Shown here piece after piece: positions 8,093 through 18,150 of a stretch of DNA of 64,000 nt. Position 1 is the first letter of the stretch. The number at the start of each line of letters is the position of its first letter. The position numbers and the translations under genes are program-made. The notes under the pieces are model-generated. The model saw only the letters and a program-made list of their open reading frames with translations. It was not told where the DNA came from and ran no database searches. This DNA is from an uncultured Aquimarina sp. (GTDB taxonomy: Bacteria; Bacteroidota; Bacteroidia; Flavobacteriales; Flavobacteriaceae): positions 186,001 through 250,000 of the forward strand of contig NZ_CANMED010000004.1 in NCBI RefSeq assembly GCF_947496855.1. The letters run 5' to 3'.

Positions 8093-9625
8093 ATGAAAAA
8101 GATATTTTTATTCATAGGTGTACTATCCATGTCTTTTTTGAGCGCTCAGGACATCTCTGATGCATTAAGGTATTCTCAACAGGATATTTTAGGAACCGCT
8201 CGCTTTAGAGGAATGAGTGGAGCTTTTGGCGCTCTAGGAGGTGACATGTCTGCACTACAAATAAACCCTGCAGGATCTGCAGTATTTCTAGGCTCTACAG
8301 GTTCAATTACACTTTCTACATCAAACATTCAAAATGATGCTAGTTACCTAAATGGTGTCAGTACGGCTTCTTCGTCTAACCTTAATTTCAATCAAATCGG
8401 AGCTGTTTTTGTATATAATAATGGAAGTGAGTCTTCAGGCTTAAATAAGTTATCCTTAAGTATCGCATACGATCAGACAACAGATTTTGCGGATGAGCTT
8501 TTTGTTTTTGGTCGTAGTAGCAATTCTATAGCTGAATATTTCTTAGGAGAAGCACAAGGAGTTCCATTATCATCGATAGGTCCAATTACTGGCAATGAAA
8601 CAGTTCAAGATGTTTATATAGACCTAGGAGAAAATAGTGGTGCGGATGGTTTTAGATATCAACAAGCTTTTTTAGGAAATCAAAGCGGCATCATAGTAGC
8701 TGATGACCCAAATGACCCAAATAACACCTCTTATTCTTCTGCCGTGGTAAGTGATATTAACAATCCAGCTGTACAAGATTACTATTATGAAAGCACTGGA
8801 TTAAACGGGAAATTTACTGTAAATGGAGGAGCACAAATACACGATAAATTCTATATAGGAGTCAACCTCAATTCTCACTTCATTAACTATGATAGAGTAA
8901 CCGATTTTTTTGAAGGAAATAATAATGCCGGAAGTTCTATTAATGAAATACTATTTACAAATCGTTTATCCACAATTGGAGCTGGTTTCTCTGCACAAGT
9001 TGGAGGTATCCTAAAAGTATCTAATATGCTTAGACTAGGTGCTTCATTCGAATCACCAACCTGGTACTATATCCAAGAAGAAACAACACAACGCCTAGAA
9101 ACTTTTAGTAATGCTAATGGTAGAGTTTTAGTAGACCCTAACGTCATAAATATCTTTCCAGAGTACCAACTGCGCACTCCAGCAAGAGCAACCGGGAGTA
9201 TTGCAGTATTATTTGGAAAACGAGGACTAATTAGCTTAGATTATTCGTATAAAGATTATTCATCTACAGAATTTGACTCTGATGAAGGAGCAAATTTTTC
9301 TGATTTAAATAGACAAATAGAAAACACTTTACAAGGTGCTTCTACACTTAGAATAGGTGGAGAATTAAGAAATGGTAATTGGAGTTTTAGAGGAGGTTAT
9401 AGGTACGAAGAAAGCCCATACAAGAACGAATCCATCCTCGGAGAAAGAACCGGGCTATCTCTAGGAATAGGCTATAACTTCGGAAAAGTAAAATTCGATA
9501 TCGCTTACGACTATTCGGAGCAACAACGTAATCAAGAATTTCACCCTAACTCCAGTTTCACTAATTTCGCATCTATAGATAGCTATAGAGATAATCTTAC
9601 CTTCACGTTAGGTTTAAATTTATAA
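8093..9625 (+). CDS. Outer-membrane transport protein, OmpP1/FadL/TodX-like
   Basis: A 510-residue outer-membrane beta-barrel. After a signal peptide ending SFLSAQ, the segment FRGMSGAFGALGGDMSAL and the following INPAG are the conserved N-terminal hatch of the OmpP1/FadL family as found in flavobacteria (often labelled hemin receptor without evidence). Alternating hydrophobic strands continue to a C-terminus ending in TFTLGLNL, an aromatic-containing last strand. The family takes up hydrophobic compounds such as long-chain fatty acids; the ligand here is unknown. A bidirectional terminator follows. Confidence 0.85.
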   Translation: MKKIFLFIGVLSMSFLSAQDISDALRYSQQDILGTARFRGMSGAFGALGGDMSALQINPAGSAVFLGSTGSITLSTSNIQNDASYLNGVSTASSSNLNFNQIGAVFVYNNGSESSGLNKLSLSIAYDQTTDFADELFVFGRSSNSIAEYFLGEAQGVPLSSIGPITGNETVQDVYIDLGENSGADGFRYQQAFLGNQSGIIVADDPNDPNNTSYSSAVVSDINNPAVQDYYYESTGLNGKFTVNGGAQIHDKFYIGVNLNSHFINYDRVTDFFEGNNNAGSSINEILFTNRLSTIGAGFSAQVGGILKVSNMLRLGASFESPTWYYIQEETTQRLETFSNANGRVLVDPNVINIFPEYQLRTPARATGSIAVLFGKRGLISLDYSYKDYSSTEFDSDEGANFSDLNRQIENTLQGASTLRIGGELRNGNWSFRGGYRYEESPYKNESILGERTGLSLGIGYNFGKVKFDIAYDYSEQQRNQEFHPNSSFTNFASIDSYRDNLTFTLGLNL

Positions 9626-9650
9626 CAACAAGTCGCATTGAAAAATTTAA

Positions 9651-9679
9651 GGAGTTGATTATTTCAGCTCCTTTTTTTT
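9651..9679. terminator. Bidirectional terminator between convergent genes
   Basis: GGAGTTGA (9651-9658) pairs with TCAGCTCC (9664-9671), followed by eight T on the plus strand and preceded by an A/T-rich stretch; it separates the FadL-like gene from the T9SS gene on the other strand. Confidence 0.8.
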
Positions 9680-9686
9680 ATGATAT

Positions 9687-12600
9687 CTATCGTATCAATG
9701 AAAAACTAGCATTAAATTCTTTCATAATTCCACTTTCAGTATACTGAACTTTAAACCAGTATTGACTGGATGGGAGCAGGTTTCCATTATAAGTTCCATC
9801 CCATTCTCCAGAAGCACCTAAGTCTTTTAGCAACTTTCCGAATCTATTAAAAATTACTATTCCATTAATTTGAACATTATCATTACCAACAATCCCCCAA
9901 GTTTCATGAAAACCATCTCCATTAGGTGTAAAATATCTTGGATAATCTACTACAAATTCTACTGGTAACTCTATCTCACCGCACATACGCACATCCCTAA
10001 CATATATAACATGCTCTCCTCTATTCACCCTAGTAAACACTGTAGAAGTTTGCCAATCGCCACTATCTAATCTATATTCATACTCTCCGATCGCTCCAAC
10101 ACCAACTATTACCTGAATAGTAGCATTATCCGAAAAAGCACCAGAAACTAATTCTGCAGTAAAATCTTCTTGTTGTGGAGGGTATGATTCTATAACTACT
10201 GTTGATACTGATGAAACACAAGCAGTTTGGATATTTGTCACTAAAACAGAATATTGACCTGGTGTATTGGGATTATAAATCGATTCTGTTTCACCAGGAA
10301 TTTCATTTCCGGCTGTTGTGGTAACACCCACATACCATTGAAAATCATAAATAGTATCAGCTAAACCTGTATCAATTACATCTGTTGGCGTTAAATTAAT
10401 AACCGTTCCATCATTTTCAAGACAAATAACGTACTCTTCTTCTAACATAAAATCCGGTAGCTCATTGACAATCAATCGAACTGGAACTACCCTAAAACAA
10501 TCATTCCCGCTCACTAAAGGATCAAAACGAATATAAACCGTTTGATCAAACTCTTGTATATTTTGATATGAGGAAGGAGATACTATTGTAGTTGCGTTAC
10601 CCGATTGAGCATCCTCTATAACTTCGTAATATTGAATATCATAATCAGAAGCACTTAAATCATTTGACGCGTCGGTGTCATTTAAATTAAGAATATCTTG
10701 TGTAGCTTCGGTAAGATCAAAGACTGCAATACCAGCTTCATCCAACTCACATGTTTCTAATACACTTGGAGTTAGATTAAAAGCATCATATAAAATAGTC
10801 TGTAACCGCAGTGTAACATTAGAAACACAACCATTGTCGTCATCTCTACCAACCACTATAATATCTCTTATCTGCATCATACTAATATATCCAACTGGAT
10901 CAGTAATAGCATTATCTATATCTACATCAGCTTGAGATTCATAATAGGTGAATGTAATATTTGTAGCGCTCCCTGCTATCTGACTCTCTCTTACCGTTAA
11001 GTCATATACTGTATTTACCTGATCACTACACAATACAATAGGATCCGGGTCTGTTAATTCTGGATTAGGAAGCACTCCTAAATCAAAAGAAATAGTAGCT
11101 CTAAAACACTCGTCAGCATCTCCAACACCATTATTATTTTCATCAAATTGAGCACGAACCCATATGGTCTGCGGATTCGTTTGATTTGTAAATAACCCCA
11201 CAATAGCTCCTGTATTATTATTTGCTTCTACTTCTGTTCTATGATAGCTTATCAATAACACTTCAGTTTGTGTTCCAATTACTTCAGAATCTTTCTCTGT
11301 TAAATCAAATGTTGCCTGATTAGCATCATTACTACACAAAATAAAATCAGATACCGGATTATTTAACGGTAATGGATTCACTTCTAATCGTATGTGTTGC
11401 CCCAAACCTAAACATTCATTATCAGTCCCATCATCCACTCTTATATATAAATCCTGAACAAAAGGAGATGCATCATTTCTGTGATTTGAAGGGTCAACAA
11501 TCTCATTTTCCTCTGCTAATGCATCTGCTAAATTTTCATAATAGGTAACAATTAAACTTTGACCAGGCGGATACAATGCCTCTACCTGATTTGTTGCGCT
11601 ACTAAAATCAAAAGTTGCAATTCCATTAGCATCATCATTATCTATATCAATAGTATCGCATTCATTATATAAAAGATTAAAACTAGCAGGAATCTGGGTT
11701 GCAGAAACCACCAAATCAATCTGAGCAGTTCTAAAACAACCATCATTAGTTTCTATCCTAGAGAAAACTGTACTAGTTATCGGTGTGGGATTAGGATACA
11801 CTGTGAAATTTACAATTTGACTAGTTACATCTTCATTAATTGCCGCAATTTCCGTTAAGTAATACGTAAAAGTCTCGTTTGAAGCATTCCCAGAAATCAA
11901 AACATTCGCCTCGGATAAATTAAACAAGGAAATACCATCAGTATCATCATCACATTGCAACAAAGATACTATAGGCAAAACCACTGGAAGAGGATTAACA
12001 ATTAACTGAAAACTTGTAGTCTCATAACAACTTCGCTCCAATACATTTTCTATCCTTATATATATGATCTGCGGATTCGAAGTGTTTGTATAATTATTAG
12101 GTAATGTTGTGCCTATAACCCCAGCATCAGCGTCAACTTGAGACTCATAAAGAGAAACAGAAAAATCAGCAGCATTCTGTGTTCCCAAAACCTCCGTTGC
12201 AATATTAGAAAAATCAAATTCTATAGCTCCATTAGTATCGCTACCATCAAGATCATTATCACATAACTCTATATCCTGTGGTACATTTGCTACTGGATTC
12301 TGATATACTCTTAACACAAAAGATGTCACCTCGAAGCATATCTGATTCGTCCCGCCAATTCTAGCCCAAATTGTTTGATCAGCAACAGTATTTACAAAAG
12401 TATCCGGATTAGCTATAATATTATCACTTGTAGCACCTCTATAGTTCTCTGCATCTGCTTGAGTCAAATGATATGTCACTGTGAATTCTGTAGGATCTTG
12501 CCCTCCAATAATAACAGAAGAATTCTGAGTAAGATCAAAAGTATCAAAACCATTTCCATCGTCATCACAAGACATCAAATCCATTGGTGTATTAGCAACC

Positions 12601-13421
12601 ACTGGTTCAGTGTAAAAAGTAATTACTATCTCATCTGTTTCTGTATTTCCATCAATATCTTCGATAAGTAGCTGATATCTTCCTGTTGTAGTTACCGTAT
12701 AAGTTGGATTCGTTTCTCCTGAAATAACATCAAATACCATCGTTATTTCATTAAACAACGACCATTCGTAACGAACAGCCCCATCTGATTCTCCATCCAA
12801 AATCACAGGGGTAGACCCACAAATGTCTTGATTTGGCCCAAGAGTAGCTTCTAATATAGAACAATCAGTAGAACCAGCTCCTCCTGTTTGCTGAAAATTA
12901 ATAAAACCAGGACTTCCAGAAAAATTGGTGATTAATACCAAATAAAAATCACCAGCTGTTGCACCGGCAATATCCATTCTTTCAACAGCATCGGGCAAGT
13001 AACTACAATCCACCGTGCTAGCCGCTGTTAATTGTGCAGTACAAGGAGAAATCGGATCAGGAAAAGGACCATAACATATAAAATCCACATCTAATTGGGT
13101 TCCAGTACCATCTTCGTTAGAAGATTGAGAGATCGTAAAAGATAAATTTCCTGTATCATTTATCTGTAAATAATACCACGCAGGAAAAGGTTGTGTCGTT
13201 AAACAACCATAGTTAGGACCAACTTCCGAACTATTCACACAACTACTATTAGAGCTATTACAATTAGGAAAAACAATACCTGTAGCACTACAAAATGGAT
13301 CAGCACCATCATCTCCAATCGCATCTGCGCAAACCGAACCTTGCGCTACACTCAGATTAGTGTATATAAAAAGGCATAAAAACAATATTAGCGTAGGTGT
13401 TCTCTTAATCATTACCAACAT
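9687..13421 (-). CDS. Large T9SS type-B surface protein with seven ~100-residue repeats
   Basis: A 1244-residue secreted protein. The signal peptide ends NLSVAQ; the true start may be Met4 (13412). An N-terminal domain with conserved cysteines and the pattern CLTTQPFPAWYYLQI (about 75-90) is followed by seven repeats of about 100 residues, each with an acidic LCDxDxDG-type opening, FDLT, a YYxSQADA-like segment and IWVRI, then a PKD-like segment and the gliding-motility-associated C-terminal domain: YPRYFTPNGDGFHETW to the final SFSLIR. That domain is the type B sorting signal for T9SS. Asp/Asn-rich repeat openings suggest calcium binding. An adhesin or matrix role is inference. Confidence 0.93.
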   Translation of the reverse strand: MLVMIKRTPTLILFLCLFIYTNLSVAQGSVCADAIGDDGADPFCSATGIVFPNCNSSNSSCVNSSEVGPNYGCLTTQPFPAWYYLQINDTGNLSFTISQSSNEDGTGTQLDVDFICYGPFPDPISPCTAQLTAASTVDCSYLPDAVERMDIAGATAGDFYLVLITNFSGSPGFINFQQTGGAGSTDCSILEATLGPNQDICGSTPVILDGESDGAVRYEWSLFNEITMVFDVISGETNPTYTVTTTGRYQLLIEDIDGNTETDEIVITFYTEPVVANTPMDLMSCDDDGNGFDTFDLTQNSSVIIGGQDPTEFTVTYHLTQADAENYRGATSDNIIANPDTFVNTVADQTIWARIGGTNQICFEVTSFVLRVYQNPVANVPQDIELCDNDLDGSDTNGAIEFDFSNIATEVLGTQNAADFSVSLYESQVDADAGVIGTTLPNNYTNTSNPQIIYIRIENVLERSCYETTSFQLIVNPLPVVLPIVSLLQCDDDTDGISLFNLSEANVLISGNASNETFTYYLTEIAAINEDVTSQIVNFTVYPNPTPITSTVFSRIETNDGCFRTAQIDLVVSATQIPASFNLLYNECDTIDIDNDDANGIATFDFSSATNQVEALYPPGQSLIVTYYENLADALAEENEIVDPSNHRNDASPFVQDLYIRVDDGTDNECLGLGQHIRLEVNPLPLNNPVSDFILCSNDANQATFDLTEKDSEVIGTQTEVLLISYHRTEVEANNNTGAIVGLFTNQTNPQTIWVRAQFDENNNGVGDADECFRATISFDLGVLPNPELTDPDPIVLCSDQVNTVYDLTVRESQIAGSATNITFTYYESQADVDIDNAITDPVGYISMMQIRDIIVVGRDDDNGCVSNVTLRLQTILYDAFNLTPSVLETCELDEAGIAVFDLTEATQDILNLNDTDASNDLSASDYDIQYYEVIEDAQSGNATTIVSPSSYQNIQEFDQTVYIRFDPLVSGNDCFRVVPVRLIVNELPDFMLEEEYVICLENDGTVINLTPTDVIDTGLADTIYDFQWYVGVTTTAGNEIPGETESIYNPNTPGQYSVLVTNIQTACVSSVSTVVIESYPPQQEDFTAELVSGAFSDNATIQVIVGVGAIGEYEYRLDSGDWQTSTVFTRVNRGEHVIYVRDVRMCGEIELPVEFVVDYPRYFTPNGDGFHETWGIVGNDNVQINGIVIFNRFGKLLKDLGASGEWDGTYNGNLLPSSQYWFKVQYTESGIMKEFNASFSLIR

Positions 13422-13660
13422 TTAAATCAATGATAAAACTGTTACTATTTCTTAAACTCAAAGCATTCCTATATAAAACAATCTTACAAAGAGAAACCCT
13501 AAGAAATACTATTATAAAATTTAAATAATTAGATTTTTGATTCTTTTAATTGATACAGTTACAATTCAAGAATAAGAGAATTTCCTTTTAGCAAAACCTC
13601 AAAATACACATATTATCAGATCATAATAGCTGACAAAAAAACAAATTCTATTTTAAAAAA

Positions 13661-15193
13661 TCATCGAATTAAAGAAAAACTACCTGCAAAAATTTTTCTG
13701 CTTCTATTAGGATCACGATCGGCTTGTTCATTAAACTCTACTTTAAACCAATACTGTGAAGAAGGCATTAAATTTCCGTTATAAGTTCCATCCCACCCAG
13801 CTCCAGTTGGATTCAGTTGTTTTAATAATTTTCCGTGTCTATCAAATATATAAACCAATGCAGGAATGGGTTGATCTTCAGGATTAATTAAATTCCAAGT
13901 ATCATGAAAATTATCTCCATTAGGAGTAAAATATCTAGGATATCCTAGAATCATGATATCTACAGACATCCTTTCATTATCTGGACAATTAACATATCTG
14001 GCTACAATCCTATAATCACCTGCAGGAATCCCTTCGAAAACTGGCGAAGACTGAAAAGCCCTATACTCTACAAAAATGCCATCCATATTAACATCTCTAT
14101 CTAATCGATATTCGAAATCAGTAAATCCTTCATTTTCGACAATTGGGTCTGTTGATACTTCTGCCGTAAGTGTATAATTATTAGAAAACGATCCTTCTGT
14201 AATTGTATAACCAACCTCGAAAGTTATTTGAGAAACGTCTAAAACTGAAACCTGATCCGGAGAGTCAGGAACTTCAATGCCACTAGCATCAAAACCTCTA
14301 AGCCTATATATGCCATTAGAATTTACCTGGTCATAGAAAGGAAAAGTTGCCCCAGGAATATCTACAAAATTGGTATTCCCTAGATCAGCTCTTGACCATT
14401 GAAAAGTTACAGCTGCAGGAACTGCAGGCGGACCCGTACTTGCCGGAAATCTTCCTTCTATAGTCAATGGAAACTCTCCACAAGTAGCAATTCTATCCTG
14501 AGGAATACCTGGTTCTAACACACTACAATCCGTAGTTCCTGCACCATCTTCTCCTAGATTTGTTTGCTCTAATTGTATAACCCCTGCCTCATCGGAGAAA
14601 TTAGTAATTAATACAATATAAAATTCTCCTGTTTGAGCATTAGGTATGGTAAAGGTTTCTATGAAATTGTCATCCGATGTTCTTGCATAACTACAATCTA
14701 TGATATTCGTATTATCTTCATCATTGATATAAAAATCTGGTTCATCAGCATTGTTTGCACATTCAGCCGGACGAATATTTTCTCCATCTCCATTAAGATC
14801 ACACCCTCGCGGTAGCTCATCTTCACAATTGATAATAAAAGAGGTCTGAAATGGTCCCCACGCAATAAAATCAACATCTAACTGTCGTTCATTGCGGTCT
14901 AAGCGATTATCACCATCCGCATCCATCCATTGACGAATATCGAAAACCAAATCACCAGCTTCATCAATAAGCAAAAAATACCAAGAAGGATTTGGCGTGG
15001 TGTTTAAACATCCAACTTCTCCTAAACCGTCTAAATCGCCAGTGGTGTTGGGAAAAGTAAGCTCTAAAGAAGCATCAGAACAAAAAGGCTGGGAATTTTG
15101 ACAGGCCGTATCAAAGTCCTGAGCGTTTAGTAATGTACTACTAAAACAAAATAGCACAAATAACAATAAGATTTGAGGTAGTAATTTTGTCAT
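13661..15193 (-). CDS. T9SS type-B surface protein, shorter paralogue
   Basis: A 510-residue secreted protein sharing with its downstream neighbour the N-terminal domain (VGCLNTTPNPSWYFLLI pattern) and the C-terminal type B sorting domain (YPRYFTPNGDNFHDTW to SFSLIR), but lacking the seven repeats between them. The signal peptide ends TLLNAQ. An Asp-rich insert around residues 90-150 looks calcium-binding. The arrangement suggests tandem duplication followed by repeat gain or loss. Same strand as the larger gene with a 239-nt gap, so co-transcription is uncertain. Confidence 0.9.
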   Translation of the reverse strand: MTKLLPQILLLFVLFCFSSTLLNAQDFDTACQNSQPFCSDASLELTFPNTTGDLDGLGEVGCLNTTPNPSWYFLLIDEAGDLVFDIRQWMDADGDNRLDRNERQLDVDFIAWGPFQTSFIINCEDELPRGCDLNGDGENIRPAECANNADEPDFYINDEDNTNIIDCSYARTSDDNFIETFTIPNAQTGEFYIVLITNFSDEAGVIQLEQTNLGEDGAGTTDCSVLEPGIPQDRIATCGEFPLTIEGRFPASTGPPAVPAAVTFQWSRADLGNTNFVDIPGATFPFYDQVNSNGIYRLRGFDASGIEVPDSPDQVSVLDVSQITFEVGYTITEGSFSNNYTLTAEVSTDPIVENEGFTDFEYRLDRDVNMDGIFVEYRAFQSSPVFEGIPAGDYRIVARYVNCPDNERMSVDIMILGYPRYFTPNGDNFHDTWNLINPEDQPIPALVYIFDRHGKLLKQLNPTGAGWDGTYNGNLMPSSQYWFKVEFNEQADRDPNRSRKIFAGSFSLIR

Positions 15194-15563
15194 ATTTTAT
15201 ATAACGTAGGTTAGTTGATTTTCTTATGTAGGAATTAAATTTACTAATATAAATATATAGCGCTTAAAAAACAATGACATTATTTATAATTGTTAACATA
15301 GCTTTCACTAAGTAAAAAGACAAAATCGTATCTTTGCAGCCCATTTGCAGTTGATTTTACTTGAATTCAGAATAGTATATGGATTTATTAATAATTTTCG
15401 ACGTATACATTGTAGGGAATTTAAAAAGAAGAATGAGTTAAAATTGTACATTCCAGCAAGGTATTGTTTCAATTTTAATCGAAGGACACATTTTATATCA
15501 TAAATAATGTGCGTGCGTTTTTTATAATTCTTTTATATTTTATAATAATAAAATTTTGAACTT
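15194..15563 (+). other. 370-nt gap with a putative long leader of folE
   Basis: Between the divergent T9SS gene and folE. A consensus -7 box TATCTTTG is at 15329-15336, 228 nt ahead of the folE start, so the transcript would have a leader of about 220 nt. Near its end a hairpin (CACATT at 15487-15492, AATGTG at 15506-15511) is followed by CGTGCGTTTTTT, resembling an intrinsic terminator. Only a 20-codon ORF lies inside. I do not recognise a known riboswitch or 6S RNA. Confidence 0.4.
15329..15336 (+). promoter_or_regulatory. -7 box TATCTTTG ahead of the folE leader
   Basis: Exact TAnnTTTG match followed by GCAGCCC; the region 17-23 nt upstream has only TTT/TTC rather than TTG. Confidence 0.45.
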
Positions 15564-16241
15564 TTGAAGATAGATAAGGCCCTCGAAGCTATTGAAGCGC
15601 TAGGTGATAATCATGTAGCTACTAGCGCAACCACTCCTCTGAGAGAAGATGCATTTAAATTAAGTGATAAAGAAAAGATCGCTTTGATTAAAGATGATGT
15701 TAAACATATTATGGAAACTTTAGGATTAGATCTTAGTGACGATAGTCTTAAAGGCACCCCTCAAAGAGTTGCAAAAATGTTTGTAAACGAAATTTTTTCA
15801 GGATTACATCCTGAAAGAAAACCAGAAGCTTCTACTTTTGACAACAACTACAAATATGGTGAAATGTTAGTAGAAAAAAATATAACTGTATACTCTACTT
15901 GCGAACACCATCTTTTACCAATAATTGGTCGTGCTCACGTAGCTTACATCTCTAACGGAACTGTTGTAGGGTTATCTAAAATGAATCGTATTGTTGATTA
16001 TTACGCAAAGAGACCTCAGGTACAAGAGCGTTTAACTATGCAAATTGTACAAGATCTTCAGGTAGTTCTTAACACAAAAGATGTTGCTTGTGTAATAGAT
16101 GCAAAACATTTATGTGTAAATTCTCGGGGAATACGAGACATAGAAAGTAGCACAGTAACTAGTGAGTTTGGCGGAAAATTCAAAGAGGACGCTGTTCGAA
16201 GAGAATTCTTAGACTATATCAAACTAGAAACTACTTTTTAA
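15564..16241 (+). CDS. folE: GTP cyclohydrolase I
   Basis: Converts GTP to dihydroneopterin triphosphate, the first step of folate and pterin synthesis, in the cytosol. The zinc and active-site segments are visible: STCEHHLLPIIGRAHVAYI (Cys and His ligands), LSKMNRIVDYYAKRPQVQER and the second zinc Cys in AKHLCVNSRG. Length 225 is normal. The reading frame after the upstream stop (15549) contains no ATG or GTG before the conserved N-terminus, so the TTG at 15564 is taken as start. Followed by cysS after 40 nt. Confidence 0.96.
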   Translation: MKIDKALEAIEALGDNHVATSATTPLREDAFKLSDKEKIALIKDDVKHIMETLGLDLSDDSLKGTPQRVAKMFVNEIFSGLHPERKPEASTFDNNYKYGEMLVEKNITVYSTCEHHLLPIIGRAHVAYISNGTVVGLSKMNRIVDYYAKRPQVQERLTMQIVQDLQVVLNTKDVACVIDAKHLCVNSRGIRDIESSTVTSEFGGKFKEDAVRREFLDYIKLETTF

Positions 16242-16281
16242 TTTTATCTTTAATCAATAATAACAAGCATTTACCAAAATT

Positions 16282-17778
16282 ATGGCAGTAGCTCCGTTGT
16301 ACAAAACTCAGGAACTAAAGATTTACAATTCTATTTCTGGTCAAAAAGAAGTATTCACTCCTATTACGGAAGGTAATATAGGTATGTACGTCTGCGGACC
16401 AACCGTTTATAGTAATGTGCATTTAGGAAATTGTCGTACGTTTATTTCTTTTGATTTAATTTATAGGCATCTTAAACATTTAGGATACAAAGTACGTTAT
16501 GTAAGAAATATAACCGATGCTGGCCATCTGGAAAATGATGCTGATGAAGGAGAAGACAAGGTTTCTAAAAAAGCTAGATTAGAGCAATTAGAGCCTATGG
16601 AAATTGTACAACGTTACACGCTTGATTTCCACAATATACTTGCTAAATTTAACAATATCCCGCCCAGCATAGAACCAACAGCGACCGGTCATATTGTTGA
16701 ACAAATTGAAATGATTAAATCGATAATCGATAATGGTTTTGCATACGTTACTAATGGCTCTGTATATTTTGATGTAAAGAAATTTAATGAGACTAACGAT
16801 TACGGAAAGTTAAGTGGTCGTAATCTTGAAGATATGATTGCCAATACCAGAGAATTGACTGCGCAAAGTGATAAAAAAAATCCACAGGATTTTGCACTAT
16901 GGAAAAAAGCAGAGCCAGAACATATTATGCGTTGGCCATCGCCTTGGAGTGATGGGTTTCCAGGATGGCATTTAGAATGTACGGTAATGAGTACAAAATA
17001 TCTAGGAGAGAAATTTGATATTCATGGAGGTGGAATGGACCTTAAATTCCCTCATCACGAATGCGAAATTGCTCAAGGAGAGGCAGCTTGCGGAGTAAGT
17101 CCAGTAAATTACTGGATGCATGCTAATATGCTTACGCTAGATGGAAAAAAAATGTCTAAGTCTACAGGCAATATCTTATCACCTGCAGAAATTTTTAATG
17201 GAGAAAGCGATAAACTAAATAAGGCTTTTGCTCCTACAGTTGCTAGGTTCTTTATGCTACAAGCTCATTACAGAAGTATCTTAGATTTTTCTAATGATGC
17301 TCTTGAAGCTTCAGAAAAAGGTTTTTACAGATTAATGGAATCTATTCAAACATTAGAAAATTTAAAAACTAGCAAAGCTACAGAAGGATTCGATGTTCAT
17401 AATTGGATTAAAGAATGTTATGAAGCAATGAATGATGATTTTAATAGTCCGATTCTAATTGCTAAACTTTTTGAAGCGGTAAAATTTATTAATTCTATAA
17501 AAGAAGATAAAGCTTCAATATCTATAGATGATTACAAACTAGTTCACAAAACAATAAATGAATTTGTTTTTGATGTTCTTGGATTGGTAAATATAAATGA
17601 AGCTTCTTCAGACATTAGTAATAAACTTTCGAGCACCGTTGAATTATTAATTCATCTAAGAGCTGAAGCAAGAGCAAATAAAGATTTTGCAACTAGCGAT
17701 AAGATCAGAGACGAACTATTAGCTATGGGAATTCAGCTAAAGGACGGCCGCGAAGGAACCACTTTTACTCTAAACTAA
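16282..17778 (+). CDS. cysS: Cysteinyl-tRNA synthetase
   Basis: Class I aminoacyl-tRNA synthetase. The HIGH-type signature is HLGN at residues 47-50; KMSKS occurs in [10 protein letters not shown]. The catalytic zinc ligands are C38 in YVCGP, the Cys of GWHLEC and the His/Cys of HHECEIAQ. Length 498 is typical. It lies between folE and yidD on the same strand with short gaps (40 and 15 nt), suggesting one transcript. Confidence 0.98.
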   Translation: MAVAPLYKTQELKIYNSISGQKEVFTPITEGNIGMYVCGPTVYSNVHLGNCRTFISFDLIYRHLKHLGYKVRYVRNITDAGHLENDADEGEDKVSKKARLEQLEPMEIVQRYTLDFHNILAKFNNIPPSIEPTATGHIVEQIEMIKSIIDNGFAYVTNGSVYFDVKKFNETNDYGKLSGRNLEDMIANTRELTAQSDKKNPQDFALWKKAEPEHIMRWPSPWSDGFPGWHLECTVMSTKYLGEKFDIHGGGMDLKFPHHECEIAQGEAACGVSPVNYWMHANMLTLDGKKMSKSTGNILSPAEIFNGESDKLNKAFAPTVARFFMLQAHYRSILDFSNDALEASEKGFYRLMESIQTLENLKTSKATEGFDVHNWIKECYEAMNDDFNSPILIAKLFEAVKFINSIKEDKASISIDDYKLVHKTINEFVFDVLGLVNINEASSDISNKLSSTVELLIHLRAEARANKDFATSDKIRDELLAMGIQLKDGREGTTFTLN

Positions 17779-17793
17779 CATTAACACTTTATT

Positions 17794-18069
17794 TTGGGTT
17801 CAGATTTAACCTTAAAAAAGATTCTAATAGCACCATTCATTGGTCTTGTGAAATTATATCAATACGTAATTTCGCCTTTAACCCCTGCTACATGTCGTTA
17901 TCAACCCACTTGCTCACACTACACTGTAGAAGCGTTAGAAAAACACGGTCTACTCAAAGGAGGGAAACTAGCTATAAAACGCATCTTTAGTTGTCATCCT
18001 TGGGGACGTAGTGGTTATGACCCTGTTCCGGATATCAACGAAAAAAAGAAAGTTAACTCATCTAAATAG
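17794..18069 (+). CDS. yidD: Membrane protein insertion efficiency factor YidD
   Basis: Small membrane-associated protein that assists YidC-dependent insertion of inner-membrane proteins. The family motifs [20 protein letters not shown] and [12 protein letters not shown] are complete. The amphipathic N-terminus [17 protein letters not shown] is present. At 91 residues it is normal in size. The only available start ahead of this N-terminus is TTG at 17794, 15 nt after the cysS stop. Confidence 0.94.
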   Translation: MGSDLTLKKILIAPFIGLVKLYQYVISPLTPATCRYQPTCSHYTVEALEKHGLLKGGKLAIKRIFSCHPWGRSGYDPVPDINEKKKVNSSK

Positions 18070-18150
18070 CACTTTAACTCATTATTATTCCATTTGTAAT
18101 TTCGAATTTAATTAAATACCTATATTTACCCTTGAAAAATAGATTTCCAC

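Noticed and set aside
15337..15520. Possible 6S or other structured RNA between the TATCTTTG box and folE
   Set aside because: No end-to-end complementarity expected of 6S RNA could be found by eye; kept only as an unassigned leader.
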